From: Methylococcaceae bacterium UBA7658
Lineage (GTDB): Bacteria; Pseudomonadota; Gammaproteobacteria; Methylococcales; Methylomonadaceae
Assembly (NCBI GenBank): GCA_002483425.1
Contig: DLHW01000027.1
Location: 19,019-33,372 of the forward strand
DNA length: 14,354 bases
Reading direction: 5' to 3'
Shown here: positions 6,956 through 13,427 of the stretch, in pieces
Position numbering within the stretch: the stretch's first letter is position 1
Layout: each line of letters opens with the position of its first letter
Translations under genes and position numbers: made by a program
The notes under the pieces: generated by a model
Database searches by the model: none
Told to the model about the DNA's origin: nothing
What the model saw: only the letters and a program-made list of their open reading frames with translations

Positions 6956-7477
6956 ATGCGAAGCTTGGTTTTTATTAGTGTTCTTTTTATGAGTCTGTTA
7001 TTGGTCTCATGCAGTTATATTTTAAATAATTTACCCGGCGTTTACACGATAGACATTCAACAAGGTAATATCGTAGACCAAGACATGGTGGATCAACTTC
7101 GTCCCAATATGACCGAACGGCAAGTTTTGTATATTCTCGGGTCGCCTATGTTAGTCGATACATTTCATCAAAAACGCTGGGATTACCTTTATTCAAATCA
7201 ACCGGGCGGCGAAGACCGGCAACAAAAAAGAGTATCCATCTTTTTTAACGAAGATAATCTCGTTAGCGGTATTCAAGGTGACTTTAAGCCCAGTAGCGAA
7301 CCTGTTACCAAACCCTCGCCGGAAACTACCGTTGACGTACCTAAGCGCGATATCGAACTGACGATGTGGGAAAAAATTAAGAGCGTACTCGGATTCGACG
7401 ATATCGACGACTCGCCAACTCGTGATCCGGATGCAAAACCTGCCGAAACTGGTTCGCAAATTAAGCAATCGCTGTAA
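6956..7477 (+). CDS. bamE: Outer membrane protein assembly factor BamE (SmpA/OmlA lipoprotein)
   Basis: BamE is a small outer-membrane lipoprotein that stabilises the BAM complex, which folds beta-barrel proteins. The signal peptide ends in the lipobox LLVSC with Cys19 as the lipidation site. The family core follows: YTIDIQQGN (30-38), the NMTERQVLYILGSP helix-turn (51-64), and WDYLYSNQPGG (75-85) to a strand near residue 104. At 173 aa it is clearly longer than the E. coli protein (113 aa). Residues from about 111 on form a Pro/Asp/Glu-rich tail with a short amphipathic stretch (MWEKIKSVLGF, 137-147). The start is ATG 6956. An AAGGA at 6936-6940 is 15 bases away, an unusually long spacing, and no better in-frame start is visible. 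It is divergent from fur and converges on rnfH. Confidence 0.92.
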   Translation: MRSLVFISVLFMSLLLVSCSYILNNLPGVYTIDIQQGNIVDQDMVDQLRPNMTERQVLYILGSPMLVDTFHQKRWDYLYSNQPGGEDRQQKRVSIFFNEDNLVSGIQGDFKPSSEPVTKPSPETTVDVPKRDIELTMWEKIKSVLGFDDIDDSPTRDPDAKPAETGSQIKQSL

Positions 7478-7500
7478 ACTGTTATTGATTATTCACGCAC

Positions 7501-7526
7501 GCGCTCTGCCCTCATTTTTTGAGCGC
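7501..7526. repeat. Inverted repeat at the bamE/rnfH convergent ends
   Basis: GCGCTC (7501-7506) pairs with GAGCGC (7521-7526) across a 14-base loop that contains a T6 run and the rnfH stop codon. It could be a crude terminator shared by the converging genes, but the T run is in the loop rather than after the stem. It is recorded as a structure only. Confidence 0.25.
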
Positions 7527-7814
7527 TCGCTGCCGTCTTGCATCTTTAGGATCGTGTAGCAAAGACCGGTAAATCTCTACCCTGTCGCCTTGCCTCAAAA
7601 TTTGATCCGGTTTGCATATTGTGCCGAAGACACCGGTTTTAAGCTCACTAAGATGAATTTCAGGAAACCGTTCCAGCAATCCGGACAAACTAAGCGCTTG
7701 TTCTACAATACTACCGCCGGGCACTGTTAGTTTAACGAGGGCTTGTTCATCCGGTTTAGCGTAAACAACTTCAATCTCGATCAAGCCGTTGCGATCAATC
7801 GGCTCGTCAACCAT
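7512..7814 (-). CDS. rnfH: RnfH family (RatB) ubiquitin-fold protein
   Basis: This is a 100-aa beta-grasp (ubiquitin-like) protein of the RnfH/RatB family. The biochemical role is not settled: the name comes from rnf operon members, and in E. coli the gene is paired with ratA. The sequence shows the family pattern IEIEVVYAKPDEQALVKLTVPGG at the N-terminus (residues 11-33), a central FPEI segment, VGIFG-like VFGTICKPDQILRQGDRVEIYR, and the C-terminal LLHDPKDARRQRA. The latter is close to the usual R-P-L-x-x-D-P-K-x-x-R-R motif. The start codon lies within the last codons of ratA (8-base overlap), so the pair is coupled. It converges on bamE, matching the smpB-ratA-ratB-bamE neighbourhood of enterobacteria with local rearrangement. 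Confidence 0.9.
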   Translation of the reverse strand: MVDEPIDRNGLIEIEVVYAKPDEQALVKLTVPGGSIVEQALSLSGLLERFPEIHLSELKTGVFGTICKPDQILRQGDRVEIYRSLLHDPKDARRQRALKK

Positions 7815-8238
7815 AAACTTCTTTGGCGCGTCCGGTGAACGAAGCCACCATGGTATTGCAAATTTGATTGAACACCGCGCCGAAGGCTAAACTGACCAAG
7901 GCGCTCGACATCTCGAACTCCAAATCGAGGGATATTTTACTGGCGTCAGCGCGTAGCGGCATAAAATCCCAGACACCTTCGAGGTGAGAGAACGGCCCGT
8001 CCAACAACGACACGGTAATTCTGCCGCCCTGCTCTATTGTGTTTCGGGTCGAAAACGACTTCTTAAAGCCCCCTTTCGATATCATCAATTCGGCTTCGAC
8101 AAAATCCCCTTCGCGTTTAAGAATCTTGCTGCCGGTGCACCAAGGCAGAAATTTCGGATAAGCCTCGATATCGTTAACCAGATCAAACATCTGATGCGCC
8201 GAGTATTTGACCAGCGCGCTTTTCTGAATCAGCGTCAT
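7807..8238 (-). CDS. ratA: RatA family protein (SRPBCC/Coq10-like)
   Basis: This is a 143-aa START/SRPBCC-fold protein of the RatA (YfjG)/Coq10 family. In E. coli overproduction blocks 70S assembly, hence the toxin name. Its eukaryotic relatives bind coenzyme Q, so a role with quinones is an equally reasonable reading. Family marks are SALVKYSAHQMFDLVNDIEAYPKFLPWC (7-34), the VEAELMISKGGFKKSFSTRN stretch, GPFSHLEGVWDF and the amphipathic C-terminal helix with FNQICNTMV. It starts 3 bases after the transporter stop and overlaps rnfH by 8 bases. That suggests a three-gene transcript from the promoter in front of the transporter. Despite the TA label, rnfH does not look like a classic antitoxin. 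Confidence 0.91.
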   Translation of the reverse strand: MTLIQKSALVKYSAHQMFDLVNDIEAYPKFLPWCTGSKILKREGDFVEAELMISKGGFKKSFSTRNTIEQGGRITVSLLDGPFSHLEGVWDFMPLRADASKISLDLEFEMSSALVSLAFGAVFNQICNTMVASFTGRAKEVYG

Positions 8239-8241
8239 GCT

Positions 8242-9618
8242 TTAAAGGACTCCAACGACATTCAGGAATACCAAAAACACGGCGGCAGGCGCGATATAAC
8301 ACACCAGAAACTTCCAAATCTGAAAGCTCACGTGTTCGCCTGGTAAATCCAACTCTTCTTTACTGTGCTCTTGTTTCATAATCCAACCGGCAAAGACGGC
8401 AATGCAAAACCCGCCGATGGGCAACATCAAATTAGCTGTCAGATAATCGATCAATTCGAAAAAATTACGCTCAAACAATTTTACACTCGACCAGACATTG
8501 AACGAGAACACCGTGCCGAAACCAAGCAACCACGCTACCAGCCCCGACCAGAGACATGCTTTTTCGCGGCTAAAGCCTTTGTTTTCAATCAGCCAAGCGA
8601 CTGCCGGTTCGATCAAGGAAATCGAAGACGATAAGGCTGCAAACACCAAGGCGATAAAAAATAACACACCGAATAGCCAGCCGCCGAACATATTGCCGAA
8701 TGCAATCGGTAAAGTTTCAAACACCAGCCCCGGCCCGGAATTCGGTTGCAAACCGTTGCTGAACACAATCGGAAAAATAGCAATTCCGGCAAGTAAAGCG
8801 ACTATCGTATCCGCGCCGGCGATAATCATGGACGACTTAGCAATCGAGACATCCTTAGGCAAATAAGCGCCGTATACCATAATCGCGCCCATTCCCAGGC
8901 TTAAACTGAAAAAGGCTTGTCCCATAGCCACCAGTGCGGCGTTAGCGGTCAATTTACTGAAATCGGGCTTGAACAAAAAATCCAACCCTTTAAAGTAACC
9001 GTCCGTCGTCATGGCATAGCCTACTAGCAGAATCATCAATGCGAATAAACCGGGCATTAACAGGCCGATCGATTTTTCAAACCCCTTTTCTATTCCTTTC
9101 GCCACTATCAACATTGTTGCCAACATAAATGTGGTATGCCAAAACAGTAATTGCCTAGGGCTGGCGACGAAATCATTAAAAATCGCTTTGACTTCGTCAG
9201 GACTAGCGCCGGAAAAGCTACCGAAAAACGATTTAACGGCATAAGCCGAGGCCCAACCGGCAATCACGCTGTAATAAGAGAGAATTAAAAAACCTGCCGC
9301 CACACCCATCCAGCCGAGATAATGCCAATTTTTATCTGCGCCAGCTTCGGCGGTTAGAATTTCCATCGTATGGATAGGGTTTTCTTTACTGCGGCGCCCG
9401 AGCATGATTTCCGCCATCATTAAAGGAATCCCAATGATCAGTACGCAAAGCAGATAAACTATCACGAAAGCGCCGCCGCCGTTCTCGCCGGCAATATAAG
9501 GAAATTTCCATATATTGCCGAGTCCGACAGCGGAACCCGTCGCCGCCAATATAAATGCAACCCGCGACGACCATTCTCCGTGTTGCGATTTCTTATCAAC
9601 CCTTTTTTCTTCCGTCAT
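8242..9618 (-). CDS. Sodium-dependent transporter, neurotransmitter:sodium symporter (NSS) family
   Basis: This is an inner-membrane Na+-coupled symporter of the NSS (SNF) family. Bacterial members carry amino acids or related solutes, and the substrate here cannot be read from sequence. The protein is 458 aa with about 11 predicted membrane segments, like other short bacterial NSS proteins. The signature in TM1 is GSAVGLGNIWKFPY (28-41), followed by NGGGAF (46-51). Also seen are the TM6 region with SLSLGMGAIMVYGAYL and the TM8 region AALSSSISLIEP, whose small and hydroxyl residues belong to the sodium sites. It is preceded by an AAGGCGG ribosome binding region and a plausible promoter. The 3-base gap to ratA makes co-transcription likely. 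It is not part of the E. coli ratA locus, so the linkage is lineage-specific. Confidence 0.92.
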   Translation of the reverse strand: MTEEKRVDKKSQHGEWSSRVAFILAATGSAVGLGNIWKFPYIAGENGGGAFVIVYLLCVLIIGIPLMMAEIMLGRRSKENPIHTMEILTAEAGADKNWHYLGWMGVAAGFLILSYYSVIAGWASAYAVKSFFGSFSGASPDEVKAIFNDFVASPRQLLFWHTTFMLATMLIVAKGIEKGFEKSIGLLMPGLFALMILLVGYAMTTDGYFKGLDFLFKPDFSKLTANAALVAMGQAFFSLSLGMGAIMVYGAYLPKDVSIAKSSMIIAGADTIVALLAGIAIFPIVFSNGLQPNSGPGLVFETLPIAFGNMFGGWLFGVLFFIALVFAALSSSISLIEPAVAWLIENKGFSREKACLWSGLVAWLLGFGTVFSFNVWSSVKLFERNFFELIDYLTANLMLPIGGFCIAVFAGWIMKQEHSKEELDLPGEHVSFQIWKFLVCYIAPAAVFLVFLNVVGVL

Positions 9619-9651
9619 AGCCGCCTTATAAGCCCTTAATAAAAAGCCATT

Positions 9652-9679
9652 ATTATTAGCATATCGAGTAAAATGGCAA
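9652..9679 (-). promoter_or_regulatory. Sigma70-like promoter for transporter-ratA-rnfH
   Basis: On the - strand TTGCCA (9679-9674, 5 of 6 matches) and AATAAT (9657-9652, 5 of 6) are 16 bases apart. They lie about 34 bases before the transporter ATG. This is the best promoter-like pair in the transporter/smpB divergent gap. Confidence 0.5.
9669..9674 (+). promoter_or_regulatory. Possible -10 element for smpB
   Basis: TAAAAT at 9669-9674 (5 of 6 to TATAAT) would put the transcript start near 9681 and give a leader of about 40 bases before the ATG at 9721. No good -35 is visible. It overlaps the divergent transporter promoter, so the two may compete. Confidence 0.3.
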
Positions 9680-9720
9680 GCTTAACCTTAGACACCGGAA
9701 AAATTTCGCTATCACTGAGT

Positions 9721-10206
9721 ATGGCCGATAAAAAGCCCAATAAAAAGAAACCGGCGCAAAACGCCAATATTGCTGTTAACCGCCAAGCCACACATGAATA
9801 CCATATCGAAGAGCGCTTCGAAGCTGGCATTGTCCTAGAAGGTTGGGAAGTCAAAAGCTTGCGGGAAGGCAAAGTGCAGCTAAAAGAAAGTTACGTCACC
9901 TTCAAGCGCGGCGAAGCTTGGCTGGAGCGCGCGCATATTTCTCCCCTGCTCTCCGCTTCCACGCACATTAATCCCGACGCAATTCGCAAAAAAAAACTGC
10001 TACTCAACCGCCACGAACTCAACAAACTGCTCGGCTCGGTCGAACGCAAAGGCTATACGTGTATCCCACTATCGATGTATTGGAAAAACGGTCGCGCCAA
10101 ACTGGAAATCGGCCTAGCAAAAGGTAAGCAATTGCACGACAAACGCGCCGCCTCGAAAGACCGCGACTGGCAGCGGGAAAAAGCCCGCATTATGAAACAC
10201 GGTTGA
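9721..10206 (+). CDS. smpB: SsrA-binding protein SmpB
   Basis: SmpB binds tmRNA and brings it to stalled ribosomes for trans-translation. From ATG 9721 the protein is 161 aa, the normal length, and begins MADKKPNKKKPAQ. An in-frame ATG at 9673 would add 16 residues not typical of the family and would overlap the promoter region, so it is not preferred. Family marks are HEYHIEERFEAGIVLEGWEVKS (about 23-44), SYVTFKRGEAWL and HISPLLSASTHIN. RKLLLNRHEL-like RKKKLLLNRHEL, YWKNGRAKLEIGLAKGKQLHDKR and the C-terminal tail WQREKARIMKHG, which enters the decoding centre, follow. Divergent from the transporter and 28 bases before hopJ. The tmRNA gene itself is not in the window. Confidence 0.95.
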   Translation: MADKKPNKKKPAQNANIAVNRQATHEYHIEERFEAGIVLEGWEVKSLREGKVQLKESYVTFKRGEAWLERAHISPLLSASTHINPDAIRKKKLLLNRHELNKLLGSVERKGYTCIPLSMYWKNGRAKLEIGLAKGKQLHDKRAASKDRDWQREKARIMKHG

Positions 10207-10234
10207 TTTAACTGAAACACTGCAAAGAAAAACC

Positions 10235-10588
10235 ATGGCTTTAAACCAATTTTTAGAACGAGTAAAACGCGGCGGCCAGGTCAGCTTTCAAGATACTATG
10301 TCTATTATTGCCGAACATTACGAGTATCAACCAACCGGTTTCAGCAACGGTTTAGACGAAGATCGTTTAAACAACGCCCCCGGCGTTAACGAAGGTTCCT
10401 GCAAAATTCTCGCCTTCGCCAAATTGAATCAACTGACCGAACAGCAAACTTTAAACTTATTCGGCGACTATTACCAAAAAGATGTTCTGGGAAACCCGGA
10501 CGGAACGGATCATCGCAATATTAGAAATTTTATGAAGTATGGCTGGAAAGGCATTGAGTTTGAAATAACGCCTTTACGATGCCTTTAA
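10235..10588 (+). CDS. HopJ family protein
   Basis: This is a 117-aa protein of the HopJ family. The family is named after a supposed Pseudomonas type III effector, but it is spread through many free-living proteobacteria and its function is unknown. Family marks are FQDTMSIIAEHYEYQPTGF with NG (residues about 19-39), NEGSCKILAFAKL (51-64) and the core DVLGNPDGTDHRNIRNFMKYGW (83-104), ending in a TPLR segment. There is no secretion signal that I can recognise and no type III secretion gene in the window, so an intracellular housekeeping role is the more sober reading. It follows smpB by 28 bases and probably shares its transcript. Only about 120 bases separate it from the broken end of the transposase gene. 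Confidence 0.88.
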   Translation: MALNQFLERVKRGGQVSFQDTMSIIAEHYEYQPTGFSNGLDEDRLNNAPGVNEGSCKILAFAKLNQLTEQQTLNLFGDYYQKDVLGNPDGTDHRNIRNFMKYGWKGIEFEITPLRCL

Positions 10589-10602
10589 TAATGGCTATTA
10601 TT
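10587..10602. repeat. AT-rich palindrome at the hopJ stop
   Basis: AATAAT (10587-10592) and ATTATT (10597-10602) are perfect inverted repeats around GGCT, beginning in the hopJ stop codon. It is a weak hairpin without a following T run. Confidence 0.3.
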
Positions 10603-10657
10603 GCCCATCCGCCGAAATTGTAAAATCAGCCTAATGATGGCTCTTGTTCGTCTTTTA

Positions 10658-10683
10658 TTACCCTGCTCCAATATGCAGGGTAA
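10658..10683. repeat. Perfect 9-bp inverted repeat between hopJ and the transposase remnant
   Basis: TTACCCTGC (10658-10666) and GCAGGGTAA (10675-10683) are perfect inverted copies with an 8-base spacer. Neither side is followed by a T run, so it is not a clear intrinsic terminator. It lies in the 122-base stretch (10589-10710) that holds no gene, 27 bases from the broken transposase end. It could be a terminator, a leftover of a small mobile element or a transposon-end structure. Confidence 0.6.
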
Positions 10684-10696
10684 GCAAAGTAAGCAA
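10680..10696. repeat. Tandem 8-bp direct repeat at the transposon junction
   Basis: GTAAGCAA occurs at 10680-10687 and again at 10689-10696 with one base between. The first copy overlaps the right arm of the inverted repeat. The function is unknown. It lies 14 bases outside the last codon of the transposase remnant. Confidence 0.5.
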
Positions 10697-10710
10697 CCAT
10701 AGCGGCACTA

Positions 10711-10956
10711 TCAGTCTATAAAATCAAGTATATACAAGGTGCGAAATATATTTTCAAGCTCCCATAAGGCTTTCTTGGTTTTATTTTGTCTGGCATAACT
10801 GGCGAGTTTACGGATTATCGTGGCCTGTGTTACATCCTTTTGTGCCAACGAAGCCATAATACGCTGTACAGTAGGCCATTCATCTACAACCAATTTTTCA
10901 TAAACCTTTCTTGCCGGTTTGATCAGGAAATTACTATACTCACTGGGTTGTTTGAA
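10711..10956 (-). pseudogene. Tn3-family transposase TnpA, downstream in-frame fragment
   Basis: After the TGA the same frame continues without a shift for 81 codons plus a final TGA at 10713-10711 (codon 893). It reads through YSNFLIKPARKVYEKL, WPTVQRIMASLAQ, IIRKLASYARQ and ALWELENIFRTLYILDFID, all Tn3 transposase C-terminal motifs. The usual following part, with the N-[KR]-G-E-A motif expected to hold the third catalytic acid about 130 residues after the second Asp, is missing. The bases beyond 10711 do not resemble it in the frames I read. No start codon is needed, because this is a broken tail and not a separate gene. Confidence 0.82.
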
Positions 10957-13389
10957 TCAAACCAAACCATCCATTCTCTTGTGCAGATCACGGTAGCGAG
11001 GGGCATAGTGGTAGCCGAAAGTGTACAAACAAAAAAAGTTGACTTGGTTGGTACCGTGCGTATCGGTAGAATGCCGATCCGGTTTGATGTCGGAGGTATT
11101 GTTATATAGCAAATCTAACACGTAATGGCTTTCGTGTTCATGCGTACCGATAATCTTGGCATTGATAGGAACATGGTTTGCCACTAAGGTATACGCGCTC
11201 ACACCCTTTTGCAGTCCAAAATATTTCGGCGAGAACCGCGCATTGACCGTATTTATCTGGGTTTCCATTCGCTGTCCGTCGCTGCTTGAATGCAGCGTAT
11301 CTTGAATATTGTAAAGATTAAATACCGGCAATTTCGCAATCTCATTACTGATAACATCATTGGCTGCATGTAATGTTTCCAATCTTAGGTAATTACGTGC
11401 TGTCGTTAGCAACGAGGCATGTCCAAGACCTGAGACCTCAGCCATTTTCCATAAACCCATATTGGTGCCCATTGCAACTAGACAGGCAAGAATCTCTCGA
11501 GGATCAGGGTCATTTTTGACATAACGGTCAAGAACGTGGACGAACTCCCCAAGAAACCCAGTGCCCCCTGCCACAAACCAAAGCAAGTCAGCGATACCAA
11601 CCCCAGGCAATTGACCGTAAAATGGATTGTTGACGGGTTCTTCCGCACTGGGGTACACCAGCGACCAGCGACGCTTACCTGCTTTACCGGAGACTTTGAT
11701 ATGTTCGTTTAGGTTATTATTGATGCGCTGGTTGACTGTCTCGAATTTAGTTTCCAGTTCGTCATAGAGCGCAGCTAACGTATCTTTGATCGGTGTCAAC
11801 AAGATTGGTGAGCCTATCTCACGTAACACCGCGTCTTTGTCCTGCCAGCGAATATCACTGATCAAATCATCCTCGAAACGGCGGAACTCCAGACTATCCT
11901 TTACAAAAACATCACCTGCTTCGAGTGCATTGCTTAGCAGCCGATAAACTAGGAACTCATAACGATCCACCTCTAACTGTTTCTTTTCACCCTTTATCTT
12001 GGAAAACAAATAAGGCCGCACACTTTTGGGAATAATCTTAATGGGGAAAAGTGAAGGGTTGGTTTGCCGTGGTGATTTGCCTTGCCTTAACAAGTCCTGC
12101 AAGAAAACAATAGCTTCCAATAGCGGCGCATCTTCGACCCGTCCGGCAAAATCCAGGTCGGAAAACAACTGCCGTAAATTACGTTTAAACGTCGGGGACA
12201 ACTTGGCATAGTGTTCCCACTCAAAACCAATCTTGTCGAATGCGATTTTACGCATGTAATTGGACACAATCGGAAATTTTTCGGGTTCAAGCAGGTTGAA
12301 CGCTTTTTCTTTGACGCTTGCAAACGAAGCCTCGTCGGGTATTGAACTATCGACAAACAGGGCAAGTACAGCACCCGCCGCACTTAGGTTGTCACCCGCT
12401 TCGGTAAGTACGTGTTGCATGGCATCAAACGCTGACTGTTTGGCTTGTTTTGCGTAATGGCCGACCAAATGAATGAAGGCTTCGATCAGGTTGTCATTAA
12501 TCTGGCGAAAACGATGGTAGGCAAAGCATAGTAGATACAAACGTGTTGTGGACAGCGGCATACGTTGCAGTTTGTAGACCGTATAGAACTTTACCAGCGA
12601 AGCGTAATACTTGCCGCTTTCATTGGAAAGACCTGCTTCAGCTAGAAAACTTCTGGCGAATTCATACAATGGTTCAAAAAATTTCCGCCGCCCGACTTCA
12701 CGGCGTAGTTCGTTGTAGCTGAAATCCTTCGGCTCCCGCTTCAATGCGTTGATCCGATATACTTGCTCATCAGCGGTCAATAAAGCATCAAGTTGAGTTT
12801 TAAGTAAAGGTGTTAACGCGTGGCTCAATAGCCGGGTGACCCGGTTGCGTTCATGAGTCACAACCTTTCCGACCATATCCTGTAGAAACGTGTACGGAGG
12901 GACAACGGTACGTTGATTCTCCAGATACTTTAATGATTCACGCAGGATATAGAGGGGTTGGGTAGAAAGCATGGCTACCCGTTGAGCCTTGCGCTCCAAC
13001 TTGTCTTTAGCGTCACTGTCGCAATTATGGTAGTCGAACAGTTTTAGTATGGCTTGGTGCTGGGAAAACCGAGTAGGTCTGGACGGCATTTTCAGGGATG
13101 TCTCACGCACGCCTGGAAAATACCTCGCTTGGATATGATGGAGATCATTTCCTGCATTATCCAGCGAATAATTGAAAAACTGCTGCTTGGCCTTGAAATA
13201 GCCTAATTGCAAAATCAGATGTGCGGCGACCGATGGCGTATGTACATCCACGGCTTCGCGTTCTGGAAGGCTTAAGCCAAAATATAAATGGCGGTCTTCA
13301 TCAGTAAAACGCGGCAATCCGTATAAATCATCAATGTCTTCGTCGGATAATATCGACAATCGGTGTGAATCAGAAGCTATACGTCGCAT
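10957..13389 (-). pseudogene. tnpA: Tn3-family transposase TnpA, interrupted by in-frame TGA (first 810 codons)
   Basis: TnpA is the DDE transposase for replicative transposition of Tn3 elements. This frame covers an N-terminal DUF4158-like DNA-binding region (SILSDEDIDDLYGLPRFT, about 12-29, to about 170), the long helical middle, and the start of the catalytic domain (LPGVGIADLLWFVA onward). Two catalytic aspartates are present: Asp704 (SSSDGQR) and Asp776 (TDTHGTNQVNF). Their 72-residue spacing fits the family. RYRDLHKRMDGLV then meets TGA at codon 811 (10959-10957), while homology continues in the same frame. Intact relatives are about 1000 aa. The start is the ATG at 13389, immediately after a TGA and without a visible ribosome binding site. 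The 810-aa product lacks the rest of the catalytic domain and should be inactive. Confidence 0.88.
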
Positions 13390-13400
13390 TCAATCGACAC

Positions 13401-13420
13401 CAAATACAAGGAAGTATTTG
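13401..13420. repeat. Perfect 7-bp inverted repeat between MFS gene and tnpA
   Basis: CAAATAC (13401-13407) and GTATTTG (13414-13420) pair around a 6-base AAGGAA loop. They fill most of the 38-base gap between the MFS stop and the transposase ATG. On the - strand it could slow transcription from the MFS gene, but no T run follows. It is the only structure in the gap, where a transposon end might have been expected. Confidence 0.45.
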
Positions 13421-13427
13421 TCATAAT

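Larger units (their letters stand above)
10711..13389 (-). mobile_element. Decayed Tn3-family transposon remnant
   Basis: The stretch is occupied by one reading frame of a Tn3-family transposase that is interrupted by a stop and truncated. No resolvase, res site or pair of 38-bp terminal inverted repeats could be recognised at either end, so the limits given are those of the recognisable coding remnant. Tn3 elements normally have the transposase C-terminus next to one terminal repeat. Here that side ends abruptly near 10711 beside hopJ, which points to a deletion at that end. The other side may continue into or past the MFS gene. Confidence 0.75.

Noticed and set aside
7512..8238. ratA-rnfH as a true toxin-antitoxin system
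   Set aside because: RatA is a conserved Coq10-like START protein and RnfH a ubiquitin-fold protein. The pair is broadly conserved and neither order nor sequence shows a classic antitoxin.
9673..9720. Upstream ATG start for smpB at 9673
   Set aside because: It adds 16 residues absent from the family and overlaps promoter-like sequence. Starting at 9721 gives the standard 161-aa protein.
10711..10893. Independent 60-aa gene on the - strand
   Set aside because: It is in the same frame as the transposase and carries Tn3 transposase C-terminal motifs, so it is the tail of that broken gene.
10957..10959. Recoded TGA (selenocysteine or Trp) in the transposase
   Set aside because: TGA is an ordinary stop in many genes of the window. 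No selenocysteine insertion context was recognised and the protein is truncated anyway.
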